Of a stretch of DNA of 64,000 nt, positions 33,990 through 44,865 are shown one piece after another (position 1 is the first letter of the stretch; each line of letters opens with the position of its first letter). A program made the position numbers and the translations under genes. The DNA comes from Stictocephala bisonia (lineage: Eukaryota; Arthropoda; Insecta; Hemiptera; Membracidae): positions 124,001 through 188,000 of the forward strand of contig JAQJVL010000327.1 in the NCBI GenBank assembly GCA_035578905.1, written 5' to 3'. Under the pieces are notes generated by a model. That model was not told the DNA's origin. It ran no database searches and saw only the letters and a program-made list of their open reading frames with translations.

Positions 33990-36482
33990 AATCCTGTTAA
34001 AGTTGTTTTATTCGGCAAACTGGACGAAACATATCGGAATGGCTTCTCATCCAAGTTAAAGGGGTTAGCTGACCCAATATTTCCCCTTCTGATTGTCCAA
34101 ACGAAAATAAAGCGCTAGGACAAATAACACGATTGGTTAGAGTTGTCTTATTGCGGCAAACTGGACGAAATATATCGGAATGGCTTCTCATCCAAGTTAA
34201 GGGGGTTTGCTGATCCAATAGTTCCCCTTCTGATTGTTCAATAGAAAATAAAGCGCTAGGACAAATAACACGATTTGTTAGAGTTGTCTTATTGCGGGAA
34301 AACTGGAAGAAATATATCGGAATGGCTTCTCATCCAAGTTAAGGGGGTTAGCTGATCCAATACTTCCCCTTCTGATTGTTCAATAGAAAATAAAGCGCTA
34401 GGACAAATAACACGATTTGTTAGAGTTGTCTTATTGCGGGAAAACTGGAAGAAACATATCGGAATGGCTTCTCATCCAAGTTAAGGGGGTTAGCTGATCC
34501 AATATTTCCCCTTCTGATTGTTCAATAGTAAATAAAGCACTAGGACAAATAACACGATTTGTTAGAGTTGTCTTATTGCGGGAAAACTGGAAGAAATATA
34601 TCGGAATGGCTTCTCATCCAAGTTAAGGGGGTTAGCTGATCCAATACTTCCCCTTCTGATTGTTCAATAGAAAATAAAGCACTAGGACACATAACACGAT
34701 TTGTTGGAGTTGATTATTGCGGCAAACTGGACGAAATATATCGGAATGGCTTCTCATCCAAGTTAAGGGGGTTAGCTGATCCAATATTTCCCCTTCTGAT
34801 TGTTCAATATAAAATAAAGCGCTAGGACAAATAACACGATTTGTTAGAGTTGATTATTGCGGCAAACTGGACGAAACATATCGGAATGGCTTCTCATCCA
34901 AGTTAAGGGGGTTAGCTGATCCAATATTTCCCCTTCTGATTGTTCAGTAGAAAATAAAGCGCTAGGACAAATAACACGATTTGTTAGAGTTGTCTTATTG
35001 CGGCAAACGGGACAAAATATATAGGAATGGATTCTCATCCAAGTTAAGGGGGTTAGCTGATCCAATATTTCCCCTTCTGATTGTTCAGTAGAAAATAAAG
35101 CGCTAGGACAAATAACACGATTTGTTAGAGTTGTCTTATTGCGGCAAACTGGACAAAATATATAGGAATGGATTCTCATCCAAGTTAAGGGGGTTAGCTG
35201 ATCCAATACTACCCCTTCTGATTGTTCAACAGAAAGTAAAGCACTAGGACAAATAACACTATTTGTTAGAGTTGTCTTATTGCGTGAAAACTGGAAGAAA
35301 TATATCGGAATGGCTTCTCATCCAAGTTAAGGGGGTTAGCTGATCCAATATTTCCCCTTCTGATTGTACAATAGAAAATAAAGCGCTAGGACATATAACA
35401 CGATTTGTTAGAGTTGTCTTATTGCGGGAAAACTGGAAGAAATATATCGGAATGGCTTCTCATCCAAGTTAAGGGGGTTAGTTGATCCAATATTTTCCCT
35501 TCTGATTGTTCAATAGTAAATAAAGCGCTAGGACAAATAATACGATTTGTTAGAGTTGTCTTATAGCGGGAAAACTGGAAGAAATATATCGGAATGGCTT
35601 CTCATCCAAGTTAAGGGGGTTAGCTGATCCAATACTTCTCCTTCTGATTGTTCAATAGAAAATAAAGCGCTAGGACAAATAACACGATTTATTAGAGTTG
35701 TCTTATTGTGGCAAACTGGACAAAATATATCGGAATGGCTTCTTATCCAAGTTAAGGGGGTTAGGTGATCCAATACTTCCCCTTCTGATTGTTCAATAGA
35801 AAATAAAGCGCTAGGACAAATAACACGATTTGTTAGAGTTGTCTTATTGCGGCAAACTGGACGAAATATATCGGAATGGATTCTCATCTATGTTAAGGGG
35901 GTTAGCTGATCCAATATTTCCCCTTCTGATTGTACAATAGAAAATAAAGCGCTAGGACAAATAACACGATTTGTTAGAGTTGTCTTACTGTGGCAAACTG
36001 GACGAAATATATCTGAACGGCTTCTCATCCAAGTTAAGGGGGTTAGCTGATCCAATACTTCCCCTTCTGATTGTTCAATAGAAAATAAAGTGCTAGTACA
36101 AATAACACGATTTGTTAGAGTTGTCTTATTGTGGCAAACTGGATGAAATATATCTGAACGGCTTCTCATCCAAGTTAAGGGGGTAAGCTGATCCAATACT
36201 TCCCCTTCTGATTGTTCAATAGAAAATAAAGCACTAGGACAAATAACACTATTTCTTAGAGTTGTCTTATTGTGGCAAACTGGACGAACATATCGGAATG
36301 GCTTCTCATCCAAGTTAAGGGGGTTAGCTGATCCAATACTTCCCCTTCTGATTGTTCAGTAGAAAATAAAGCGCTAGGACAAATAACACTATTTCTTAGA
36401 GTTGTCTTATTGTGGCAAACTGGACGAAACATATCGGAATGGCTTCTCATCCAAGTTAAGGTGGTTAGCTGATCCAATATTT
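33990..36482 (-). repeat. 141-bp satellite, about 18 monomers, with 47-codon open frame
   Basis: The CCAAGTTAA block recurs at 34051, 34192, 34334, 34476, 34618, 34758, 34898, 35039, 35180, 35322, 35464, 35606, 35747, 35888 (variant), 36029, 36170, 36310 and 36451, so units are 140-142 bp. On the minus strand each monomer encodes a 47-residue repeat (QLTPLTWMRSHSDIFRPVCR, NKTTLTNRVICPSALFS and EQSEGEVLD). Monomers of 141 bp join in frame, giving open frames up to 141 codons. Monomers of 140 or 142 bp shift the frame. There are two sub-types: GCGGCAAACTGGACG and GCGGGAAAACTGGAAG. No start context or flanking gene is visible, so I call it a satellite, not a gene. Confidence 0.95.
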
Positions 36483-38060
36483 CCCTTCTGTTTATATGAA
36501 AAAGTTAAAGGACTAAAACCGTCATACTTCAGTCTAATTGTATAGTTTTATTAGTCTATAAATATAATGTATGCTAAATTTAGTAAGAAGGGATTTGGTC
36601 TATAAGGTGCAGAAAAGGTTACACCGTTGATTGATTGCCCATTGTTAGTTCAAAAATTAGTTAAATGTTTTATAAAATAAAAATGTAATCACAGCTTTAA
36701 AATACTTGACCTAAAAATAACTTGATGGGTGAATGATGTTTTCGTTTTACGTTTTTAGAATGGAAATAATTGATTACTTTAAAAGTAAGTTTTAAAGTAA
36801 CCCTCAAACAACTTATTTAAAAGAACCTTCTAGATTACACCGAGGTAACGCTCCTATTTCACAGTAATTATCATTTATAGACCCACAGTACTACAATTAG
36901 AGTCAATACAGTTTTATAGAACAATAATGACATTTTACTTTTGTCAAATTATTTAGATTTTTACAGTAATTATACTAATTCTTTTACTAGCCAAAATTAA
37001 AAAAAAAACGTAATTGTTATATTTCAATTGATGCCTACACCAAACACTAGTAATGAAGATATATAAATTTACTGACAATTTTCAATAGCGTACGTTACCT
37101 TACCCATTCTTAATATTGACAAAAATAAATAAACCAAAATCAAAATTTGAATTTAGCTTTGATTAAATCATTATGATTCAACTTACTGTATGAAATGGTT
37201 ATGTTATGGTTTACAAAGGAATAAACGTTGCAATACAGTAATTCATTTCTGTTTATATCAACAAAACATCCGTACACCTTTAAATGTCTTAAAAGATCAA
37301 ATTAAATTCATGCTGAAAACAACTCTTTTTTTCGCAATTATTAAAAATATATTTTCTAAACAATTTAAGAAGGGCTACATTATATTTCTCTGAGAAGAAT
37401 TGCAACCGGAAACATGCACATCATCGGATTTAGCTTCCAAGCACCTAGTTTATGAGCTAATAATGCCATTTCCTTTCTGTGAGAACATTTCAGTAAAATA
37501 CCGGTGACCATATTTTCACTATAACACAACACTTATTTAACAAGGTGATATTCATTTATAGTATAACAAGGTGTTACAGCTTCATTTGTAGTATATAAAT
37601 GTTTATGTACAATATGTATTCCATATTATAACGCCATACTTAGTTTTAGAAATAGGTTTTATGGTTCGTAACATACAAACAAAATTAATATTCTGTTAGA
37701 TATTACAATGAAATGAAATGAAAAATAACTTTATTGTTTAATTATGTCATTATGTAAATCGTATAAAGTGTCAGGGAAAAAGCTTCCTTTTTTATTTATT
37801 TAAAACTATTTTTTCTAATTACAATAAATTAATATTAGTAATAGTATCGTTGCACCTGAATTTCTGCAAAATAATAAAATTGTATATATTTTGAACTCAT
37901 GAATCAGTAGGCTAATTTATCTCATTTTTGCAAAATAACTTAAATAATTAAGAACACATTAAACCTAATACGCATAAAACACAAAGAAATTTTTAAAAAT
38001 TTTGGAAAAAACTGTCTATAATTACTAATTATAGAACGACATGTTATTAGATGCTTAAAG
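36483..38060. other. AT-rich non-coding stretch
   Basis: No recognisable gene or array. The tract at 37705-37735 (GAAATGAAATGAAAAATAAC) could be the tail of a minus-strand retroelement, but no body is seen. Confidence 0.35.
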
Positions 38061-38065
38061 CAGCA

Positions 38066-38172
38066 TATAAACGGCGTGACCTAGACTGTGTGAGTAAACT
38101 CATTTCTCGAGTGTTTCATGTTTGGGCGGCTTTATTGAGAGTTCAGCTGTCTTTGGCAGGATCGGGGAGCTG
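38066..38172 (+). promoter_or_regulatory. Candidate TATA promoter with short non-coding first exon
   Basis: TATAAA at 38066-38071 is followed about 36 bp later by an initiator-like CTCATTTC. A GC-rich block (TTGGGCGGCTTTATTGAGAG, TTTGGCAGGATCGGGGAGCT) then ends at a good splice donor, ACGGGTGAGTG, near 38177. The GC-rich island is sharply bounded by AT-rich DNA. No coding exon can be linked to it, so this is only a suggestion from signals. Confidence 0.25.
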
Positions 38173-38189
38173 AACGGGTGAGTGAGAGC

Positions 38190-39120
38190 CCCTATAAAAA
38201 AATATTTAATTATGCTTAATAAAGGTTAAATGAGATAAAACATATTTCAACTGAAATAATAATATACATTTTCAATGGAATGAATCATATAATTACAATG
38301 GTAACCTCACAATAAACTCTTATCTCATAAACAATGGGACTGAATATCAATAACAGCTAACAGCTGGGTCTGGTTATAGCTATCATAGTGTGCACAGGCC
38401 AACAATCAATCTCACAATAGTGTTCCCAATATCGTTCACTTCAAACGTAACGTTTATTGATTATAATTTCGCGTTTTTCTAATCACCTCATAAAATGATA
38501 CTTTGCTATATTTTTCCTTGTTAATTAATTGTCAACTAATAAACATTCGTATGTTTTCAACCTCTGCTATTATTAATACCGAATATTATAAAAATCGATT
38601 TATGTATTTAACAAATTAGTTTACATCAACATAAAAAGTGTTAAGGCAACAATAACACTGATATAGTGACTCATTATTTACCCACAAACATCTGACACTG
38701 ATTACAACCAACTTTAAATTCAGTTAAAATGAATTTAGAATGTAGCGAACATTGAAAAACCGGAATATACCCTATAATTTCTGACACATTTAAAATGAGG
38801 GTTTTGTACCCACTCAGAACATACAATCTGTCATTTTTCACGATCAAGAGGAAGAGGAAATTGTAGATATCTCCAGACTTAGGCAAAATGAGGTAGTTCT
38901 AACATTAAATATCGAAAACAACAGAACCATACTACAAGATAGTACGACTTAAGAACTGCCGATGTACAGTCAATATGGTCTACCAGGAGTTCCTAGACCA
39001 TCGGTTGAGTCTGCAAAACCAGCTAATGACAAGACTAATTTTGATGTTGTATTAAACAAGTTATCTCCTGTTTTGGACTCCTGATAACTTGTCCAAACAA
39101 GGATACCCATTCACGGATCA
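38190..39120. other. AT-rich stretch with unassigned open frames
   Basis: The minus-strand frame at 38674-38886 (70 codons) has a fairly protein-like composition (ending CNQCQMFVGK), but I do not recognise it. Nothing else is seen. Confidence 0.25.
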
Positions 39121-39123
39121 TAA

Positions 39124-39176
39124 CTACTGTACGTGAATGGATGGGCGTGTGCTATAACCACTGTACGTGTATGAAT
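39124..39176 (+). repeat. Two units of the GTACGTG minisatellite
   Basis: ACTGTACGTGAATGGATGGG and CACTGTACGTGTATGAATG match the minisatellite family at 5728 and 33208. This is the third location in the window. Its GGG runs are too few for a quadruplex. Confidence 0.6.
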
Positions 39177-39479
39177 GAACTATGAAATCCCTCTTATCAT
39201 TCATAAATTGACAATTGAAATTTTCAATATATTGCAAAAGCTAAACACTCTAAGGATAACTCACACATCACAGAGGTCTATCTCTGTGACTCTCATCTAT
39301 TTTAACAGGAACACCCATGAAGCTGCATCAAGTAAAAAGCAGGTAATCTTTTAGAAGGCACGACTTCAGAATGAAAAATTGTAAACATTGAAAAGTGAAC
39401 AAATATGAGTTCAAACAATCTAACCTTAAAAAATAAAAAAAGGAAAAAGTACATACAGTCGCAGACTAACTTTAGAAAC

Positions 39480-39690
39480 TGATAACGACGATGTGGAAGT
39501 AAACTATTTGTATGATGACTCAGATGAATAAAAAATGTTTTACATTTTTTCAAAAGACGTTAAAATGTGTATAGAGTACGGCACAACTTAAATGTATTAC
39601 AAGTGCATTTGTTGCAAGTGGGCCCATGCGGTTGCTGAGAATTTCGCAGCATAATATATGTAACTTTTGTCACACGTTTTTCCAACTGTA
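39480..39690 (+). pseudogene. Possible pogo-type C-terminal finger relic
   Basis: YKCICCKWAHAVAENF near 39600-39647 and, after a shift, ICNFCHT near 39656 give part of the Cys-x2-Cys, WAH, Cys-x2-Cys pattern of the PHD-like finger in the pogo elements at 962 and 40815. The rest is too decayed to assign. Confidence 0.3.
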
Positions 39691-40800
39691 ACATATAAAA
39701 AACAAGTTTTCAATAACAAAAAGTTAATTGTCTGCTATCATTATGTCCAATTTGATGTCGAGTAGACTGTTTGTAGTTTGTAAGAGAATGGAGTCATTGC
39801 CCCAAGAGGGTGACGGAAATTCCCCGATAAACCGGTAACGGTAACCACTATTTAGACGTAGACAAACATTGTTTAGTTAAATATTTTATTTACTTCTAAA
39901 ATAACAAATACTTTATACAGGTACAGAAGAAAACAACTAAGCTTCAGTAATTTTACCCCTAAAGAATAAATCATTTTAGAGTATATAAAAATTCAAATTC
40001 CTTTAGGTGGCAGCATTCCCCAAGTCTCCTCTACACGTTTTTGTAATTTCTATAAACAATAAGAAATTATTTTTACATCCTCTGATACGGCTCTTGTTTA
40101 TTAAATTACGAGGAATTGTAACCAATCAGTTGCTAAAGAGGGCTGTTGAACTACAAATTCCTCATAACAAAGCATATTGTCTTAATTGGCTTAATTAATA
40201 TCAATGAATTTAAGTGCTAATGTAATTTAAAGATTAATTTCATCAAAATACAGATGTTCATGTTTTTAGAAATCATATTATTATGAAACTTTTTACAATA
40301 ATATAACTGTTATACATTCCCAAGCAATATATTTCTTTAAGTAAATATTTTTTTTAATCAGTTTGAATCTACTTTGATTATAATCTACTCATTTAAAATA
40401 GAAAATTTAGTTGCTAGTACATGTTAAAAAGTGAACGTACATCAATTATCAACGTACTTGCTTTGAATAAAAGTTTTTCCTTTTCTTTGTTCTGGAAAGT
40501 GCAGTAATAAATACTGAATCGTCTCGATCCTCATAGCTTTTAGGATTAAGAGAGAGTGATGAAAGAATAAACCTTTTCCAGGCGAAGGAATAAAATTCTA
40601 TTATTTTTCATCCAAATAGGTCCAATAAACTTGAATCTACCCACAATTAAATGTGAACTTTGGTTTTTTTAATATGTGTTTAATTTATGCAAACGGAAAA
40701 CAGGAAAGAGACTATTTGAAAATGGTTGAATATTGTGTAATACACTAATCTTTCTATTTATTCTCAAAGTTTGCGCTTAGTAAATACGAGCTACAAACGA
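39691..40800. other. AT-rich non-coding stretch
   Basis: No recognisable feature. The 63-codon frame at 40007-40198 is not recognised and probably chance. Confidence 0.35.
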
Positions 40801-40823
40801 TAATGATTTACTGTAGGGGAGCG

Positions 40824-40942
40824 ACGGGTAGTATGGGCCGGCGGGTAGTATGGGCCGGCGGGTAGTATGGGCTGGCAGGTAGTATGGGCCGGCGGGTAGT
40901 ATGGGCTGGCAGGTAGTATGGGGCCGGCGGGTAGTATGGGCC
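40824..40942 (+). repeat. Seven tandem 17-bp copies of the transposon terminal motif
   Basis: The unit GGGCCGGCGGGTAGTAT (with T for C and A for G variants) repeats at the left end of the pogo-like element. A further isolated copy, GTAGTATGGGTCAG, lies at 41268-41281. They are likely transposase-binding sites. In a reading frame on the minus strand they produce a PILPAGPY peptide repeat that is incidental. Confidence 0.85.
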
Positions 40943-41271
40943 AGTTGACGTTTTACCGAATAACCGCTAGGCACCAGCACCGTACAAGGGCTAGACGATT
41001 CCTCTATCTTTGTAGTGACATGTTCAGAAAGATTGTCCAAACCGGTGTATTGTGTCGTCCGTGAATTAATAGTTTCTGTTTGAGCGCCAACAAATAGTTA
41101 TTTCAGATACTTTTCATCATCACTCCGAATCATTACAGGTAAGAATATAGTTACTAAAATATGGTCAATTGTTAGCATACTTCATACGTACTAGAGCCTG
41201 ACAGTTTCATCTCAATTGGTCTAACCTCTTTCATCCACCGACATGTTTTCTTGTCGTTGTCGGTCGTGTAG

Positions 41272-43094
41272 TATGGGTCAGAGGAGGATATGAAAAATGC
41301 CATGACCCATATTTTGGAACATAAAGTGTTTGAAACGGCAGCACTTTAACATACCTAGAAGTACTTTACAAAGAAAGTTAAAGGCAATATCAAAAGACGA
41401 GCCAACTGAAATGAAACCTCAGATGGGGAATTTCAAAATAACTTTCGAAGAACGAGATGAGGCTGAGCTGGTAAACTATGTGAAGGAATTAGATTTGAAA
41501 CTGATGCCCTTGTCCAAATTAGAAGTTTTGAAACTAGCTTATGACTTGGCAGAAAAGTTAAAACTAATACACATCTTTAACAAAGAAAAAAGATCAGCTG
41601 GTAAAGAGTTTTATGCCAGTTTCATGAGGTGACATCCACAATTAAGCTACATAAAACCGCAATCAACTAGTTTAATGCGATGTGTAGGCTTTAATAAATC
41701 ACAGGTTGAAAGGTTCTTCAACTATAGGAAAGCATTCATTTCGGCCTTCCAGAATCTACAATGCTGATGAGACAGGTGTATCTTGCGTGCTCAAAAATGC
41801 CAAGGTAATTACAGCTAAAGGAAAGCGTCAAATAGGCAAGATGACTTCTGGTGAGAGGGGTCGCATTGTAACCCTCATGTTTTGCATGAGTGCCACTGGA
41901 AAATTTATTCTTCCACTTTTTATTTTCCCGAGGAAAAGGATGAATGATCGCCTCATGATTGGTGTTGCAGTCGAAAGCATTTGCTTTCCGACCCCAAGTG
42001 GATGGATAACAGCAGAGGCTTTCCTCAAGTGGCTTGAGCACTTTGTTTCCTTTACAAAGCCCTCAGTAGAATATCCTGTTACTCATTATAGATGGACATG
42101 GCAGCCACAATGACTTGGACGTTATCATGTTTTCTCATAAAAATCATGTCCATATGTTTAGTTTTCCGCCTCACACAACGCATAAACTACAACCTTTGGA
42201 TAGGTCATTTATGAAGCCTTTTAAAAATAGCTGCAACACTGCTTGTAGTTTGTGGATGAGGACTAATCCTGGATCAAGAATCAACGACTATGACATTGCT
42301 AAACTGCTTGATGCTTACAAGCAAGTATGAAGAATGGATATTGCAGAAAGTGGGTTTAGATGCACAGGCACTTGCCTAACTAACCCAGATATTTTCACCG
42401 ATTTGGACATGGGCAGTGACGTCACAAACATTTCAGAGGCTCCACTACCTGAGCCCACATCTGATGTGGCTATTGCTCCAACTACAGAGAATACATCAGA
42501 CCTACGCGCAGTTCCTCAACGTATGCCCACGTATATAGAAAACGTTGAGACCACCTCTGGAGACGCCACTACTTCCTCTCAAGTAGCTTTTACTCCACAG
42601 CTTTCATCTCCCTAAGCTGCAGTTGATTTTGATAGCATTTTGAAGAGGTGTCACCTCTGCCTTCCTGCAGAAAAAACAGATTAGAGAGTCGGAATAGGAA
42701 GACAGAAAGGATTTAAATGTTGACATCAACGTCAGTAAAATATGTACTGGCTGAAAAAAAAATGTTTAGACCAGCAAAAAGAAAGAAAACAACTTATAAA
42801 AAAGCAACTAAAATTGTCAGAACAAGATGAAGATGATAAGGGGAAAAAGAAAAAGGCACAAAACAAAAAGAACAAAAATTCAAAATATTGATTATGAAAA
42901 CCCAACACCCGGCACTTCCAAAGATGTGGATACTGCAGAATGCATCGTGTGAGGAGAGACTTCCAATGAAAACTGTATCCAATGCAAATCCTGTGAAGGT
43001 TGGACGCATGAACTTTGTGCAGACATTGACGATTTACTGTTTTATTTTTGTAATCACTGTAAACTTGCTAAAGTACTGGGTAAATGAGCTATGA
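41272..43094 (+). pseudogene. Pogo/Tigger-type transposase relic
   Basis: SEEDMKNAMTHILEHKVFET and, after a frameshift, HFNIPRSTLQRKLKAI form the pipsqueak-type HTH. The next part runs to 41632 in one frame. RCVGFNKSQVERFFN precedes a short deletion. KHSFRPSRIYNADETGVSCV (about 41725) holds the first catalytic Asp in NADETG. LIIDGHGSHNDLDVIM (about 42082, shifted frame) holds the second. THKLQPLDRSFMKPFKNS (42178) holds the last motif block. The C terminus reads AECIV, then a TGA in place of the expected Cys, then CIQCKSCEGWTHELCADID and FYFCNHCKLAK. This is a PHD-like finger with its second Cys codon mutated to stop. At least four lesions are visible, so it is inactive. Confidence 0.85.
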
Positions 43095-43452
43095 AGATTT
43101 AATAAGGTTATTATTTTCATTTGTGACAATTATAAAACTAATTACATTTGTATAATAAGGGTTTTATCATACACCTTCTGTTTTTCAGTGTGGCCCATAC
43201 TGCCCGACACTTTCGATAATGTACCAAAATGTAGGTTTATACTAATTGGAATTTAGGTCATGTTTATTTCTCATACAATAATTTATATTTTTATTACTTC
43301 TACAAACATAGTTGAAAACCCCATTTTCATCATTGTATGTTTTCCTGCTGCTTGGAAACAGAGTATTGTGTTGCCACTTCCATAAGTGAAGAATCCTGTA
43401 AACTAACAAAAATAAAATGATAAATGTCAAACTTAACGAAATACGAGAATGA

Positions 43453-44864
43453 TGAAGAATATACAAATACGCAATGTGATCGTTTGATTGTTAAATTTGA
43501 GAAGATGCCGGGCTACGATACAAGTAATGCAGATGACTCCGAAAGCTACCTGTTGTAGTCAACTCTGTCTTGATTTACCCTTCCAGTTTGACTTCATCAG
43601 ACTGCTGGAATATGCAAACACGCAATGTGGTAGTTTGGTTGGTCAAATATGAGAAGATGCCGGGCTACGATACAAGTAATGCAGATGACTCCAACCACTA
43701 CCTGTTGTAGTCAACTCTGTCTTGATTTACCCTTCCAGTTTGACTTCATCAGACTGCTGGAATATGCAAACACGCAATGTGGTAGTTTGGTTAGTCAAAT
43801 GTGAGAAGATGCTGGGCTACGATACAAGTAATGTAGATGACCCTGACAACTACCTGTTGTAGTCAACTCTATCTTGATTTACCCTTCCAGTTCAACTTCA
43901 CTAGACTGAAGGAATACACAAACACACCATGTGGTCGTTTGGTTAGTCAAATGTGAGAAGATGCTGGGCTACGATACAAGTAATGCAGATGACCCCGACA
44001 ACTACCTGTTGTAGTCAACTCTATCTTGATTTACCCTTCCAGTTCAACTTCACTAGACTGAAGGAATACACAAACACGCCATGTGGTCGTTTGGTTGGTC
44101 AAATGTGAGAAGATGCTGGGCTACGATACAAGTAATGCAGATGACCCCGACAACTACCTGTTGTAGTCAACTCTATCTTGATTTACCCTTCCAGTTCAAC
44201 TTCACTAGACTGAAGGAATACACAAACACGCCATGTGGTCGTTTGGTTCGTCAAATGTGAGAAGATGCTGGGCTACGATACAAGTAATGCAGATGACCCC
44301 AACAACTACCTGTCGTACTCTATCTTGATTTACCCTTCCAGTTCAACTTCACTAGACTGAAGGAATACACAAACACGCCATGTGGTCGTTTGGTTGGTCA
44401 AATGTGAGAAGATGCTGGGCTACGATACAAGTAATGCAGATGACCCCGACAACTACCTGTTGTAGTCAACTCTATCTTGATTTACCCTTCTAGTTCAACT
44501 TCACTAGACTGAAGGAATACACAAACACGCCATGTGGTCGTTTGGTTCGTCAAATGTGAGAAGATGCTGGGCTACGATACAAGTAATGCAGATGACCCCG
44601 ACAACTACCTGTTGTAGTCAACTCTATCTTGATTTACCCTTCTAGTTCAACTTCACTAGACTGAAGGAATACACAAACACGCCATGTGGTCGTTTGGTTC
44701 GTCAAATGTGAGAAGATGCTGGGCTACGATACAAGTAATGCAGATGACCCCAACAACTACCTGTCGTAGTCAACTCTATCTTGATTTACCCTTCCAGTTC
44801 AACTTCACCAGACTGCAGGATTACACAAACACGCAATTCGGTCGTTTGATTTGTCAAATGTGAG
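43453..44864 (+). repeat. 152-bp satellite, about nine monomers
   Basis: The GGCTACGATACAAGTAATGC block starts at 43511, 43663, 43815, 43967, 44119, 44271, 44418, 44570 and 44722. The spacing is exactly 152 bp, except for one monomer of 147 bp that lost part of TGTTGTAGTCAAC. The first two or three monomers form one sub-type (GACTCC, GACTTCATCAGACTGCTGG) and the rest another (GACCCCGACAACTACC, TTCACTAGACTGAAGG). The last monomer reverts toward CACCAGACTGCAGG. The array ends at GTGAGA immediately before the (AAT)n tail of a retrotransposon. Confidence 0.95.
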
Positions 44865-44865
44865 A

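Larger units (their letters stand above)
40815..43211 (+). mobile_element. Pogo/Tigger-like DNA transposon with subterminal tandem repeats
   Basis: The left end carries CGGGTAGTATGGGCC and the right end (43190-43208) its inverse, TGGCCCATACTGCCCG, giving an imperfect inverted repeat of about 16-25 bp. The left end continues as seven tandem 17-bp copies of the same motif. Between them lies a transposase relic with HTH, DDE and PHD-like finger parts. TA dinucleotides occur near both ends, but the exact outer bases could not be fixed by eye. Confidence 0.75.
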
